DNA of 64,000 nucleotides from Streptomyces sp. NBC_01231 (GCA_035999765.1 CP108521.1:3906001-3970000); one strand, 5' to 3'. Positions 27,855 to 36,878 are shown, counted from the stretch's first letter. Notes: generated from the letters alone by a model not told the origin. Made by a program: numbers and translations.

Positions 27855-29138
27855 ATGAGCCACGACTCCGCTGCCGCGCCGGAAGCCGCAGCCCGGAAAC
27901 TCTCCGGGCGACGCCGCAAGGAGATCGTCGCGGTGCTGCTGTTCAGCGGCGGCCCCATCTTCGAGAGTTCCATACCACTGTCGGTCTTCGGGATCGACCG
28001 CCAGGACGCGGGCGTGCCGCGCTACCGCCTGCTGGTGTGCGGCGGTGAGGACGGCCCACTGCGGACCACAGGGGGCCTGGAACTCACCGCACCACATGGC
28101 TTGGAAGCGATCTCCCGGGCGGGCACCGTCGTAGTGCCGGCCTGGCGTTCGATCACTTCTCCGCCACCCGAGGAGGCGCTCGACGCGCTGCGCCGCGCAC
28201 ACGAGGAGGGTGCCCGCATCGTCGGGCTGTGCACCGGCGCCTTCGTCCTCGCGGCGGCGGGCCTGCTGGACGGCCGGCCCGCCACCACACACTGGATGTA
28301 CGCGCCGACACTGGCCAAGCGCTACCCGTCGGTGCACGTGGATCCGCGCGAACTGTTCGTGGACGACGGCGATGTGCTGACGTCCGCGGGCACGGCGGCC
28401 GGAATCGACCTCTGTCTCCACATCGTGCGGACGGACCACGGCAACGAGGCGGCGGGCGCGCTGGCCCGGCGTCTGGTGGTACCGCCGCGCCGGTCGGGCG
28501 GTCAGGAGCGCTATCTCGATCGATCTTTACCAGAGGAGATCGGTGCCGACCCGCTCGCCGAGGTCGTCGCCTGGGCGCTGGAGCACCTCCACGAGCAGTT
28601 CGACGTGGAGACGCTGGCTGCGCGCGCGTACATGAGCCGCCGTACGTTCGACCGCCGCTTCCGGTCGCTGACCGGCAGCGCACCGCTCCAGTGGCTGATC
28701 ACCCAGCGGGTGCTACAGGCGCAGCGGCTGCTGGAGACGTCGGACTACTCGGTGGACGAGGTCGCGGGGCGCTGCGGCTTCCGCTCACCGGTGGCGCTGC
28801 GCGGGCACTTCCGCCGTCAGCTGGGTTCGTCCCCGGCCGCCTACCGGGCCGCGTACCGCGCCCGCAGGCCGCAGGCGGAACGGCAGCCGGTGGACAGCGA
28901 CGGCATGGCGCTTTCGGCCGGGCAGGTCGGTCCGGCGGGCACGCCGACGCCCCTGCATCCGGACAGCGGCGGGCCGGTTCCGCTCCAGACCCGGCGCACG
29001 GCACCGAACCCGGTCGGGACATCGGCATCGCTGTCGTCGTCCTCGTCCTCGTCGTCGACTTCGTCCTCCTCGGAGAACGGGCGCGAGGCGTACGCCGGCA
29101 GCCGGGCGAGTCTGCCGGGGCAGCGCGGCGGAATGTGA
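27855..29138 (+). CDS. adpA: AdpA, pleiotropic developmental activator (BldH)
   Basis: Central AraC-family activator of morphological differentiation and secondary metabolism. The 427 residues comprise an N-terminal DJ-1/GATase1-like domain (about 25-195; VAVLLFSGGPIFESSIPLSV, IVGLCTGAFVLAAAGLLDGR with the nucleophile-elbow Cys) and an AraC helix-turn-helix domain (about 232-335; LAARAYMSRRTFDRRFRSLT, VDEVAGRCGFRSPVALRGHF). Codon 225 (28527-28529) is TTA, located between the domains as in other adpA genes, so translation needs the bldA tRNA. The C-terminal tail is variable and has a long Ser run encoded by a TCG/TCC repeat near 29025-29074. Downstream is ornA, the conserved neighbour. Confidence 0.97.
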   Translation: MSHDSAAAPEAAARKLSGRRRKEIVAVLLFSGGPIFESSIPLSVFGIDRQDAGVPRYRLLVCGGEDGPLRTTGGLELTAPHGLEAISRAGTVVVPAWRSITSPPPEEALDALRRAHEEGARIVGLCTGAFVLAAAGLLDGRPATTHWMYAPTLAKRYPSVHVDPRELFVDDGDVLTSAGTAAGIDLCLHIVRTDHGNEAAGALARRLVVPPRRSGGQERYLDRSLPEEIGADPLAEVVAWALEHLHEQFDVETLAARAYMSRRTFDRRFRSLTGSAPLQWLITQRVLQAQRLLETSDYSVDEVAGRCGFRSPVALRGHFRRQLGSSPAAYRAAYRARRPQAERQPVDSDGMALSAGQVGPAGTPTPLHPDSGGPVPLQTRRTAPNPVGTSASLSSSSSSSSTSSSSENGREAYAGSRASLPGQRGGM

Positions 29139-29314
29139 ACGGGATCCACGGGATCCTGAGCGGGATGTGAGGTGTGGCGGGGGTGGGCGCCGGCTGGTGC
29201 TCGCCCCCGTCGCCCTGCCCGCCCGGTCCCGTACCGGCACCCGCCCCGTCCCCCGGCGAGGTCCGCGGGTGTACCGGCGCTCACAGAAGCGGACGTCAGC
29301 CTTAGGGTGGTCGC

Positions 29315-29917
29315 ATGAACGATCGCATGGTGTGGATCGACTGCGAGATGACCGGCCTCTCGCTGTCCGACGACGCGCTCATCGAGGTGGCCGCCCTGGT
29401 GACCGACTCCGAGCTGAACATCCTCGGCAAGGGTGTGGACATCGTCGTCCGTCCGCCGGACCAGGCACTGGAGACGATGCCGGAGGTGGTACGTCAGATG
29501 CACACCGCGTCCGGACTGCTCACGGAACTGTCCGGGGGCACAACGCTCACGGACGCCGAGGAGCAGGTCCTGACGTACGTACGGGAGCATGTGAAGGAAC
29601 CCGGCAAGGCCCCGCTGTGCGGCAACTCGGTCGGCACGGACCGCGGTTTCCTGCTCCGGGACATGCCGACCCTGGAGACCTACCTCCACTACCGGATCGT
29701 CGACGTGTCCAGCATCAAGGAGCTCGCCCGGCGCTGGTACCCGCGGGCGTACTTCAACAGCCCGAAGAAGAACGGCAACCACCGCGCGCTCGCCGACATC
29801 CGCGAGTCCATCGCGGAACTGCGCTACTACCGCGAGGCCGTCTTCGTACCGCAGCCGGGCCCCGACTCCGACACCGCGAAGACGATCGCCGCCAAGCACG
29901 TCCTGCCCGGACAGTAG
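29315..29917 (+). CDS. ornA: Oligoribonuclease
   Basis: A 3'-5' exoribonuclease that degrades 2-5 nt RNA and pGpG (the c-di-GMP product). The 200 residues show the DEDDh active-site blocks: [10 protein letters not shown] (DxE), [11 protein letters not shown] (Asp), and [12 protein letters not shown] (His and Asp). Its place directly after adpA is typical of Streptomyces. An imperfect hairpin follows the stop. Confidence 0.96.
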   Translation: MNDRMVWIDCEMTGLSLSDDALIEVAALVTDSELNILGKGVDIVVRPPDQALETMPEVVRQMHTASGLLTELSGGTTLTDAEEQVLTYVREHVKEPGKAPLCGNSVGTDRGFLLRDMPTLETYLHYRIVDVSSIKELARRWYPRAYFNSPKKNGNHRALADIRESIAELRYYREAVFVPQPGPDSDTAKTIAAKHVLPGQ

Positions 29918-29934
29918 GGCGGAACCAAGGCCCG

Positions 29935-29974
29935 CGAAGGGGCGCCTCGAAAGGCGGGCGCGAGCACCCCTTCG
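29935..29974 (+). terminator. Hairpin after ornA
   Basis: CGAAGGGG (29935-29942) pairs with CCCCTTCG (29967-29974), enclosing a second small stem, CGCC-TCGAAA-GGCG. A likely terminator between ornA and the tRNA gene. GTACACT at about 29981-29987 could be the -10 of the tRNA promoter. Confidence 0.6.
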
Positions 29975-30025
29975 GAGCCTGTACACTTTTTCTCGGCCGG
30001 TCGGGGAAACCCGAACCGCCGACAT

Positions 30026-30099
30026 GGTGGGTGTAGCTCAGCTGGTAGAGCACCTGGTTGTGGTCCAGGATGCCGCGGGTTCAAGTCCCGTCACTCACC
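30026..30099 (+). tRNA. tRNA-His (anticodon GTG)
   Basis: A full cloverleaf can be folded. The acceptor stem is GTGGGTG (30027-30033) with CACTCAC (30092-30098), including one G-T pair. The extra G at 30026 (position -1) faces C73, the hallmark of tRNA-His. The D-arm is GTAGCTCAGCTGGTAGAGCA, the anticodon stem-loop is CCTGG-TTGTGGT-CCAGG with anticodon GTG, and the T-arm is GCGGG-TTCAAGT-CCCGT. CCA is not fully encoded. Confidence 0.97.
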
Positions 30100-30106
30100 C
30101 TCGGTA

Positions 30107-30144
30107 ATCAGCCGGTGGCCTTGGAAACAAGGTCACCGGCTGAT
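30107..30144 (+). terminator. Strong terminator after tRNA-His
   Basis: A 16-bp stem (30107-30122 with 30129-30144, a single G-U pair) with a 6-nt loop, GGAAAC, starts 8 bp after the tRNA. The loop and long stem are typical of Streptomyces factor-independent terminators. Confidence 0.9.
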
Positions 30145-30212
30145 GTCGTTCCCGGCACCCGCATCCCGAGCGGCCGCCCGGACTCCTCACGGATCTCGAA
30201 GAGGGTCAGCCG

Positions 30213-30744
30213 ATGACCGAGCCCCTCATGGCGGCCGAGCCCTTCTCCGCACCCCGCCTCGACCTCCTCCCGCTGCGGGTCGAACACGCCGAGGAGATGG
30301 CCACCGTCCTCCGCGACCCGGCCCTGCACACCTTCATCGGCGGCACGCCCTACTCCCCCGACGCCCTGCGGACCCGCTACGAGCGGCTCGTCGCCGGGTC
30401 CCCCGACCGGGACGTCACGTGGTGCAACTGGGTACTGCGACCGCGCGCGGAGGACTGCCTCGTGGGCACGGTCCAGGCGACGATCACCCGGGGACACGCG
30501 GGGCGGCGCACCGCCGAGATCGCCTGGGTGATCGGGACGCCCTGGCAGGGGCGCGGGTTCGCCTCGGAGGCGACGCGGGCGCTCGTCGAGTGGCGGGAGG
30601 CGGTCCGTGCGGGCGGTGGTCGCCCACATCCACCCCGAGCACCTCGCGTCGGCCTCGGTCGCCGCGGCGGCCGGCCTCACGGCGACCGAGGAGGAGCAGG
30701 ACGGCGAGCGACGGTGGCTGCTGGTCCTGGGCGACGCCCCCTAG
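30213..30744 (+). pseudogene. GNAT N-acetyltransferase broken by a +1 frameshift
   Basis: Reading starts at ATG 30213 with a RimJ/RimL-like GNAT domain (FSAPRLDLLPLRVEHAEEMA, FIGGTPYSPDALRTRY, IAWVIGTPWQGRGFASEAT with the acetyl-CoA loop). After EWRE, in the G-rich stretch 30594-30603, the normal sequence continues in the next frame from 30607 (VRAVVAHIHPEHLASASVA, then AAGLTATEEEQDGERRWLLV) to a TAG at 30742-30744. The total of 532 nt is one more than a multiple of three; removing one G would restore a 176-residue protein. Either a recent mutation or a sequencing error. The original frame runs on as meaningless sequence. Confidence 0.85.
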
Positions 30745-30791
30745 GGACACGGCGGACGCGGCACCGGGGTCCGTCCGGATCCCTCCGCCTC

Positions 30792-31625
30792 TCAAGCGGC
30801 CGCCGCCCGCCACGCCGTCGTCAACTCCCCCACGCTTGGGAAACGTTCGCCCGGATCCGGGCGGGTGGCCCGTTCGATGACCGCCGCCTGTGCCGTCGTG
30901 CCCCGGAAGGCGCGCTCGTCGTCGCCGGCGTCCAGAAGGAGGCGGGCGGCGCGGCCGAGGACGTACACCGTCGTGCGACGGTCGATGACGGCGCCGCGTC
31001 GCCACTCCTCCGGGGCCATGAATCGGCGGGAGCCGGGGAGGCGGTCCGTGGTGAGGACGAACGGGCCGGGGCGGTACTCGTCGAGGTCGATCAGATGGAG
31101 CTCGGCGGCCCGGAAGTCGTAGAGGAGGGAGCCGTCGTAGAGGTCGACGGCGACCTGGCCCGCCGCCTCCACCGCGAGATGGGCGTCGAGGAGACGGTCC
31201 AGGGCGGCGAGGACCCGGGAGACCGGGAGCGCGCGGAAGCGGGACCGGGGGCTGTCGGGGTGGGAGCGGTCCCCCTGGGTGTAGAGGGACTCGCCCTCAC
31301 GCCAGGGCATCACTGTCGCCGTACGGCCGTCCCGTAGGGCGATCCGGTGCAGTTGCGGGACGATCGCCGGATGCCGGACCGATCGATGGAAGGCCCAGGC
31401 ACGGTCGAGCGAGCGGTGGGCCGCGTCGGTGGTGGCCTCCTTGACGAAACAGCGTGTGCCGTCCGGGAGTTGGACGCCGTACGAGACGCAGCCCGAGTCC
31501 TGGGTAGGGAAGGCGCGGAACACCTCGCCCACGGTGCGGAGGTGGGGCTCCAGCGCGGGGACCTCGTCGACGTCCAGCAGCGGATGGACAGTCGGCGGAT
31601 GCGGCGTCGGCGGATGCGGAGTCAT
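30792..31625 (-). CDS. Protein-kinase-fold protein with degenerate catalytic motifs
   Basis: A 277-residue soluble protein. The N-lobe keeps a nucleotide-binding-like GCVSYGVQLPDG and an invariant-type Lys (CFVKEA). The catalytic-loop equivalent reads VAVDLYDGSLLYDF: the Asp is present, but the HR, the Lys and the Asn of HRDLKxxN are absent. The DFG position reads LIDLDEY. The C-lobe has the FMAPEEWRRGAVIDRRTTVY activation/P+1-like segment and a YVLGRAARLLL helix. It may be an atypical kinase or a pseudokinase. Start ATG 31625 has TGAGG upstream; further in-frame starts to 31721 exist. Convergent with the broken acetyltransferase. Confidence 0.75.
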   Translation of the reverse strand: MTPHPPTPHPPTVHPLLDVDEVPALEPHLRTVGEVFRAFPTQDSGCVSYGVQLPDGTRCFVKEATTDAAHRSLDRAWAFHRSVRHPAIVPQLHRIALRDGRTATVMPWREGESLYTQGDRSHPDSPRSRFRALPVSRVLAALDRLLDAHLAVEAAGQVAVDLYDGSLLYDFRAAELHLIDLDEYRPGPFVLTTDRLPGSRRFMAPEEWRRGAVIDRRTTVYVLGRAARLLLDAGDDERAFRGTTAQAAVIERATRPDPGERFPSVGELTTAWRAAAA

Positions 31626-31743
31626 GGACCTCAGCATGCGTCTCGGAGCGGGGCGGGTGCCGCCGGTTTTCCACACGGTCTCGCCCGGATCATACGGGCG
31701 TATGGTCAGGTTATGAGCCATTCATGACGTTGGGAGGCTCGTC

Positions 31744-32025
31744 ATGCTGGCCCGGCGCAACCCCCGGTGGCGGCTGCTGACCTGGGTGTTCCTCGTGTTC
31801 AACCTGGCCATGCCGCTGTGGCTCGTGGTGGCCCTCGACGCGGCGCGCGAGGGCTGCGCCGGGGAGCTGTGCCGGGGCGCCGACGACCCGGAGTGGCTCG
31901 TCGGCGCCTGGCTGGTGATCGTCTGCTGGCTGGCCGGGGCCGTACTCCTCGGCATCGCCTGGTTCGTCACGCACCGCACCGAGCGGCCGCGACGGCGACC
32001 GCACAGCGGGTGGCACCGGCATTGA
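31744..32025 (+). CDS. Small two-helix membrane protein, 93 aa
   Basis: Unrecognised family. Two hydrophobic helices, LLTWVFLVFNLAMPLWLVVA (about 11-30) and LVGAWLVIVCWLAGAVLLGI (about 52-71), are joined by a loop with two Cys (EGCAGELCRG) that would face outside and could form a disulfide. The tail is Arg/His-rich. A good GGAGG lies 5 bp before ATG 31744. It ends 6 bp from the 3' end of the convergent cebR gene. Confidence 0.75.
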   Translation: MLARRNPRWRLLTWVFLVFNLAMPLWLVVALDAAREGCAGELCRGADDPEWLVGAWLVIVCWLAGAVLLGIAWFVTHRTERPRRRPHSGWHRH

Positions 32026-32030
32026 CCGGG

Positions 32031-33083
32031 TCAGGACGACGTCCGCGGCACCAGCTCCGTCGCCAGCACCACCTGGCGTCGCTCCAGTTCCCGGGTGACC
32101 GCCGGACGACGGTCGGCGATCTCGGTCAGCAGCAGGTCGATCATCCTGCGGCCCATCTCCTCGATGGGCTGACGCACACTGGTCAGCGGCGGGTCCATGT
32201 GGCGGGCGATGGCCGAGTCGTCGTAGCCGACGAGCGCCACGTCGTCGGGGATGGCGCGACCCTCCTCGCGCAACACCTGACGGGCGCCGGCCGCCATCAC
32301 GTCCGAGCCCGCGAAGACCGCGTCCAGGTCGGGACGGCGGGCCAGCAGCTTCGTCATCGCGCGCCGGCCGCCCTCCTCGGTGAAGTCACCCGTCTCGATC
32401 AGCCGCTCGTCCACCTGGTGCCCCGCGTCCAGCAGGGCGTCACGGTAGCCGTCGACGCGGCGCTGGGCGCCGTACACGTCGAGCCGGCCGGTGATGTGGG
32501 CGACCACCCGGGAACCACGGGCCAGCAGGTGCTCGACCGCCGAACGGGCGCCGCCGTAGTTGTCCGAGTCGACCGACGGCAACGTCTCCGCGGCCGATCT
32601 CGGGCCGCTGATCACTGCCGGTATCTCCAGCTGGGCAATCAGGTCGGGCAGCGGGTCGTCGGCGTGCACGGACACCAGCAGAACGCCGTCGACCCGGTGC
32701 GCGGCCAGGTACTGGGCGAGGCGGGCCCGCTCCCGGTCGCTGCCCGCGAAGATCAGCAGCAGCTGCATCTCCGTGTCGGACAGCTCGGCGCCGACGCCCT
32801 TGAGCATGTCCGAGAAGTACGGTTCCGCGAAGAACCGGGTCTCCGGCTCGGGCACCACGAGGGCGATCGCGTCCGTGCGGTTGGCGGCCAGGGCGCGGGC
32901 GGCCGTGTTGGGCACGTAGCCAAGCTCGGCGACCACCGCCTCCACCGCCGCGCGGGTGGCGTCGCTGACCCGGGGCGATCCGTTGATCACCCGGGAGACC
33001 GTGCCGCGACCCACGCCGGCCCGTGCCGCCACCTCCTCGAGGGTGGGCCGGCCACCGCTCCGCCCCCTCGCTCCGTGGCCCAT
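32031..33083 (-). CDS. cebR: LacI-family repressor of cellobiose utilisation
   Basis: A 350-residue LacI/GalR repressor. It has a helix-turn-helix plus hinge (TLEEVAARAGVGRGTVSRVI, VAELGYVPNTAARAL) and a periplasmic-binding-like effector domain (IALVVPEPETRFF, LPDLIAQLEIPAVISG, VFAGSDVMAAGA, DDVALVGYDDS, PPLTSVRQP). It is divergent from cebEFG, and the gap holds a perfect TGGGAGCGCTCCCA, the CebR operator of S. griseus and S. scabies, so identification is strong. The expected effector is cellobiose or cellotriose. Confidence 0.95.
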   Translation of the reverse strand: MGHGARGRSGGRPTLEEVAARAGVGRGTVSRVINGSPRVSDATRAAVEAVVAELGYVPNTAARALAANRTDAIALVVPEPETRFFAEPYFSDMLKGVGAELSDTEMQLLLIFAGSDRERARLAQYLAAHRVDGVLLVSVHADDPLPDLIAQLEIPAVISGPRSAAETLPSVDSDNYGGARSAVEHLLARGSRVVAHITGRLDVYGAQRRVDGYRDALLDAGHQVDERLIETGDFTEEGGRRAMTKLLARRPDLDAVFAGSDVMAAGARQVLREEGRAIPDDVALVGYDDSAIARHMDPPLTSVRQPIEEMGRRMIDLLLTEIADRRPAVTRELERRQVVLATELVPRTSS

Positions 33084-33482
33084 GGCTCCGCCTTCCCACC
33101 GTTGTCTTGACGCTGGCCTGGAATTTAACAGTCCCGCTCACCGGCGAGGCTGTCACGGGGCCCGCCACCCCCTCGCATCCCGGTTCGACCGAAACGGTCC
33201 GCTCCTCGCACGCCGGACGGCAGGTGACGTCGGCCGTGTCCGGATCCGCTCCCCCGTGTTCCAGTTAACAGCCCGATAACTGAACGCATCTCTCCGCCCC
33301 CAGTCCCTTGACACCCCCGCCCGGACCGACGAACCTTCAACACATCACAAGTGGGAGCGCTCCCACGGTACCTGACACATACAGAACCCGCACGTTCCCC
33401 GCCCGAGCCGCAGCATGAAACAACGGGTCCAACAACGCAGTTGGCCGGGGGGCCGGCACGTTCAGGGCGACTGGAGGACGCA
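33084..33482. promoter_or_regulatory. cebR-cebE divergent promoter region, 399 bp
   Basis: Non-coding. TTGACA at 33308-33313 is a plausible -35 of the cebE promoter; with 17 bp spacing the -10 would be the weak GAACCT at 33331-33336, and the CebR box begins 15 bp further on. GGAGGA at about 33473-33478 is the cebE ribosome binding site. Confidence 0.6.
33352..33365. promoter_or_regulatory. CebR operator upstream of cebE
   Basis: TGGGAGCGCTCCCA, a perfect 14-bp palindrome identical to the known CebR box, lies 118 bp before cebE and just downstream of the likely -10. Confidence 0.95.
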
Positions 33483-34832
33483 ATGCGAGGACGTACCCTC
33501 CGCCACTCTCGGCTGGGCTCGAGAGGGGGCAGGACCAGCAGGACACTGGTTCTGGCCGTGGCCGCGACGATGAGCGCCGGGCTGCTGGCCGGCTGCGCCG
33601 ACGACGGTGGCGACGGAAACAATTCGTCCGGGGATGACAAGGGCAAGACCGTCATCAACATGGGCCTCTTCGGCACCTTCGGCTTCAAGGAAGCCGGGCT
33701 CTACGCCGAGTACCAGAAGCTCCACCCGGACATCAAGATCGAGGAGACCGTCACCCAGCGCAACGAGAACTACTACCCCGCGCTCGTCAACCACCTCACC
33801 ACCGGCGCGGGCCTGATGGACGTCCAGGCCGTCGAAGTCGGCAACATCTCCGAGGTGGTGGGCACGCAGGCGGACAAGCTCGAGGACCTCTCGAAGGCGC
33901 CGGGCGTGAAACCGAGCGACTGGCTGGACTGGAAGTGGCAGCAGGCCACCACGAAGGACGGCCAGACGATCGGCCTCGGCACCGACGTGGGGCCGGTGGC
34001 GATCTGCTACCGCAAGGACCTCTTCCAGGCAGCCGGACTGCCGACCGACCGCGACGAGCTGGCGGAGCTGTGGGCCGGCGACTGGAAGAAGCTGATCGAG
34101 GTCGGCAAGGACTACCAGAAGAACGCCCCCAAGGGCACCACCTTCATGGACTCACCCGGTGGCCTGATGGACGCCGTCCTCGGCAGTGAGAAGGTCAGGT
34201 TCTACGACGAGTCCGGCAAGGTCATCTACAAGACCAACCCGGTCGTCAAGCAGGCCTTCATGCAGACCGCGCAGGCCGCCGAGGACGGACTGGTCGGCTC
34301 TCAGACCCAGTTCAGCCAGGACTGGAACAGCACGGTCGCCAACAGCAAGTTCGCCGCGATCGCCTGCCCGCCGTGGATGCTCGGCACGCTCAAGGAACAC
34401 GCGAAGCCGGATGCCAAGGGCAAGTGGGACGTGGCCGTCGCACCCAAGTCCGGCAACTGGGGTGGCGCCTTCCTCACCGTTCCGAAGAGCGGCAAGAACG
34501 TGAAGGAGGCCACGAAGCTGGCCACCTGGCTGACCGCTCCGGCGCAGCAGGCGAAGCTGTTCGAGGTGCAGGGCGGCCTCCCGAGCACACCGGCCGCGTA
34601 CACCATGCCCGAGGTGCTGAACGCGAAGAACGCGATGACCGCTGACGCGCCGGTCGGCAAGATCTTCGCCGAGGCGGCGAAGACGACCCCCGTCCAGGTC
34701 ATCGGTCCGAAGGACCAGGTCGTTCTGTCGGGCCTGAACGACAACGGCCTCGTCCTGGTCACCAAGGGCAAGTCGCCCGAGGACGCGTGGGACACGGCCA
34801 CCAAGACCATCGACAACAACCTGGAGAAGTGA
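33483..34832 (+). CDS. cebE: Cello-oligosaccharide-binding lipoprotein
   Basis: Extracellular solute-binding protein of a CUT1 sugar ABC importer, 449 residues. The N-terminus is basic, then hydrophobic, with lipobox LLAGC (Cys38), then an Asp/Gly/Ser tether. The mature part is of the SBP bacterial type 1 class (LYAEYQKLHPDIKIEETV, AVEVGNISEVVG, LGTDVGPVAICYRKDLFQAA, CPPWMLGTL). Context with cebR, cebFG and bglC assigns cellobiose/cellotriose uptake, which in Streptomyces also triggers cellulose utilisation. Start 33483 has GGAGGA 5 bp upstream. Confidence 0.95.
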   Translation: MRGRTLRHSRLGSRGGRTSRTLVLAVAATMSAGLLAGCADDGGDGNNSSGDDKGKTVINMGLFGTFGFKEAGLYAEYQKLHPDIKIEETVTQRNENYYPALVNHLTTGAGLMDVQAVEVGNISEVVGTQADKLEDLSKAPGVKPSDWLDWKWQQATTKDGQTIGLGTDVGPVAICYRKDLFQAAGLPTDRDELAELWAGDWKKLIEVGKDYQKNAPKGTTFMDSPGGLMDAVLGSEKVRFYDESGKVIYKTNPVVKQAFMQTAQAAEDGLVGSQTQFSQDWNSTVANSKFAAIACPPWMLGTLKEHAKPDAKGKWDVAVAPKSGNWGGAFLTVPKSGKNVKEATKLATWLTAPAQQAKLFEVQGGLPSTPAAYTMPEVLNAKNAMTADAPVGKIFAEAAKTTPVQVIGPKDQVVLSGLNDNGLVLVTKGKSPEDAWDTATKTIDNNLEK

Positions 34833-34837
34833 CCGGT

Positions 34838-35851
34838 ATGGCCACCCGGCACGACACCGCCGCGCCCCCTGGTAAGGAGGGGGGCGCGGCCCCGGCCCGC
34901 CCGCTTCCCGGCGCCGGGCACACGGACACCGCGAAGAAGCGGGCCCGGCTGTCCCGCCGCTGGCAGCGGGACATGCGCTGGAGCCCGTACGCCTTCATCT
35001 CGCCGTTCTTCCTGCTGTTCGTCGCGTTCGGCCTGTTCCCGCTCCTCTACACGGGCTGGGCGTCGCTGCACCAGGTGGAGCTGACGGCGCCCACCGACAT
35101 GAGCTGGGTGGGGCTGCGCAACTACACCCGGATCTTCGATGACGACTTCTTCTGGAACGCGGCGAAGAACACCCTCACCATCGGCATCATCGCCACCGTT
35201 CCGCAGTTGCTGATGGCGATGGGCATCGCGCACATCCTCAACTACAAACTGCGCGCCTCGATCTTCTTCCGGGTCGTGATGCTCGCTCCGTACGCGACCT
35301 CGATCGCCGCCGCCTCGCTGGTGTTCGTACTGCTCTTCGGCCGCGACTACGGAATGATCAACTGGGTGCTGCACGGGGTCGGTGTCGACCCCGTCGACTG
35401 GCAGAACGACAAGTGGTGGTCGCAGTTGGCCGTCTCGACGATCATCATCTGGCGGTGGACCGGCTACAACGCGCTGATCTACCTGGCGGCGATGCAGGCC
35501 ATCCCGCACGACCTGTACGAGTCGGCGGCCCTGGACGGGGCCAGCCGCTGGCAGCAGTTCCTCCACGTGACGCTGCCGTCGCTGCGGCCGACGATCCTGT
35601 TCACCTGTGTCGTGTCGACGATCGGGGCCAGCCAGGTGTTCGGCGAGCCGCTGCTGTTCGACACGACCAAGAGCGCCTCCGGCGGCGCCGAGCACCAGTT
35701 CCAGACGCTGGGCCTGTACCTGTACGAGCAGGGCTGGGTGAACCAGCACCTGGGGCGGGCATCGGCGATCGCCTGGGTGATGTTCCTCATCCTCATAGTT
35801 GTCGGGATCGTCAACTACGTCATCTCGCGCCGGCTGCGCGCCAGTCATTAA
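34838..35851 (+). CDS. cebF: Cello-oligosaccharide ABC transporter permease
   Basis: A MalF-type inner-membrane permease of 337 residues. After a 45-residue cytosolic N-terminus come six membrane helices; the ATPase-contacting EAA loop is ESAALDGASRWQQFLHVTLP. Starts 5 bp after cebE and ends 12 bp before cebG. There is no ATPase gene in the locus; in Streptomyces the shared ATPase MsiK, encoded elsewhere, energises this importer. Confidence 0.95.
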   Translation: MATRHDTAAPPGKEGGAAPARPLPGAGHTDTAKKRARLSRRWQRDMRWSPYAFISPFFLLFVAFGLFPLLYTGWASLHQVELTAPTDMSWVGLRNYTRIFDDDFFWNAAKNTLTIGIIATVPQLLMAMGIAHILNYKLRASIFFRVVMLAPYATSIAAASLVFVLLFGRDYGMINWVLHGVGVDPVDWQNDKWWSQLAVSTIIIWRWTGYNALIYLAAMQAIPHDLYESAALDGASRWQQFLHVTLPSLRPTILFTCVVSTIGASQVFGEPLLFDTTKSASGGAEHQFQTLGLYLYEQGWVNQHLGRASAIAWVMFLILIVVGIVNYVISRRLRASH

Positions 35852-35863
35852 GGAGTTCCGGCC

Positions 35864-36772
35864 GTGACGACGACTGTGACGAAACCTCCTGCCGACGCGG
35901 TGCCCGCACCGCCGAAGCGCACCCGACGCCCCAAGTCGGCGCGGGCGGGCGGGCAGTTGCACGCCGGGCCGATCGCGTACGTGATCCTGGCCCTGTTCTC
36001 CCTCGGCTCACTGTTCCCGCTGGTGTGGACGGCCATCGCCGCTTCCCGCGACAACAACCGGCTGGCTCAGTCCCCGCCGCCGTTCTGGTTCGGTGCCGGC
36101 CTCTTCGACAAGCTCGAGGTGGCGTGGAAGGAAGCCAACCTCGGTGAGGCGTTCCTCAACACCACCATCGTGGCGGGGATCTCGGCGGTGACCATCGTCG
36201 TGCTGTCGACGATCGCCGGGTTCGCCTTCGCCAAGCTGCGGTTCAAGGGCCGCAACGCACTGATGCTGATCGTGATCGGCACGATGATGGTGCCGCCCCA
36301 GCTCAGCGTGATCCCCATGTACATGATGGTCGCGAAGCTGGACTGGACCGACCAGTTGCAAGCGGTGATCTTTCCCTCCCTGGTGAGCGCGTTCGGCGTG
36401 TTCTTCATGCGCCAGTACCTGATCCAGGCGCTGCCGGACGAGATCATCGAGGCCGCCCGCGTGGACGGCGCGAGCAGCTGGCGGGTGGTGTGGCACGTGG
36501 TGTTCCCGGCCGCGAGGCCCGCGATGGCCGTCCTGGGCATGCTGACGTTCGTACAGACCTGGAACGACTTCCTGTGGCCGTTCCTCGTGCTGACCCAGAT
36601 GGGCAACCCGACCGTTCAGGTCGCGATCGCCGGCCTGGGACGCGGCTACACCCCCGACCAGTCCCTGATCATGGCCGGTGCACTGCTGGGCACACTGCCG
36701 CTGCTGCTCGTCTTCGCGATCTTCGGCAAGCAGATCGTGGGTGGCATCATGCAAGGTGCCGTCAAGGGCTGA
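35864..36772 (+). CDS. cebG: Cello-oligosaccharide ABC transporter permease
   Basis: A MalG-type permease of 302 residues with six membrane helices and the EAA loop EAARVDGASSWRVVWHVVFP. The GTG start at 35864 has AAGGAG 9 bp upstream. Forms the transmembrane pair with CebF. 119 bp separate it from bglC; that gap carries a second CebR operator. Confidence 0.95.
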   Translation: MTTTVTKPPADAVPAPPKRTRRPKSARAGGQLHAGPIAYVILALFSLGSLFPLVWTAIAASRDNNRLAQSPPPFWFGAGLFDKLEVAWKEANLGEAFLNTTIVAGISAVTIVVLSTIAGFAFAKLRFKGRNALMLIVIGTMMVPPQLSVIPMYMMVAKLDWTDQLQAVIFPSLVSAFGVFFMRQYLIQALPDEIIEAARVDGASSWRVVWHVVFPAARPAMAVLGMLTFVQTWNDFLWPFLVLTQMGNPTVQVAIAGLGRGYTPDQSLIMAGALLGTLPLLLVFAIFGKQIVGGIMQGAVKG

Positions 36773-36878
36773 CGGCTGATCAGCTCGCTTCGGTCCCCGT
36801 GCCGCCGGGGCGGGTCACCGCCGCCTCGCCCCGGATTTCCCCCCTCCCCCTTCCTCCAACGGTCTGAACGACCACCGA

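Noticed and set aside
30107-30144. Attachment site of an integrative element at tRNA-His
   Set aside because: There is no integrase gene and no visible repeat of the tRNA 3' end nearby; the sequence is a simple terminator hairpin.
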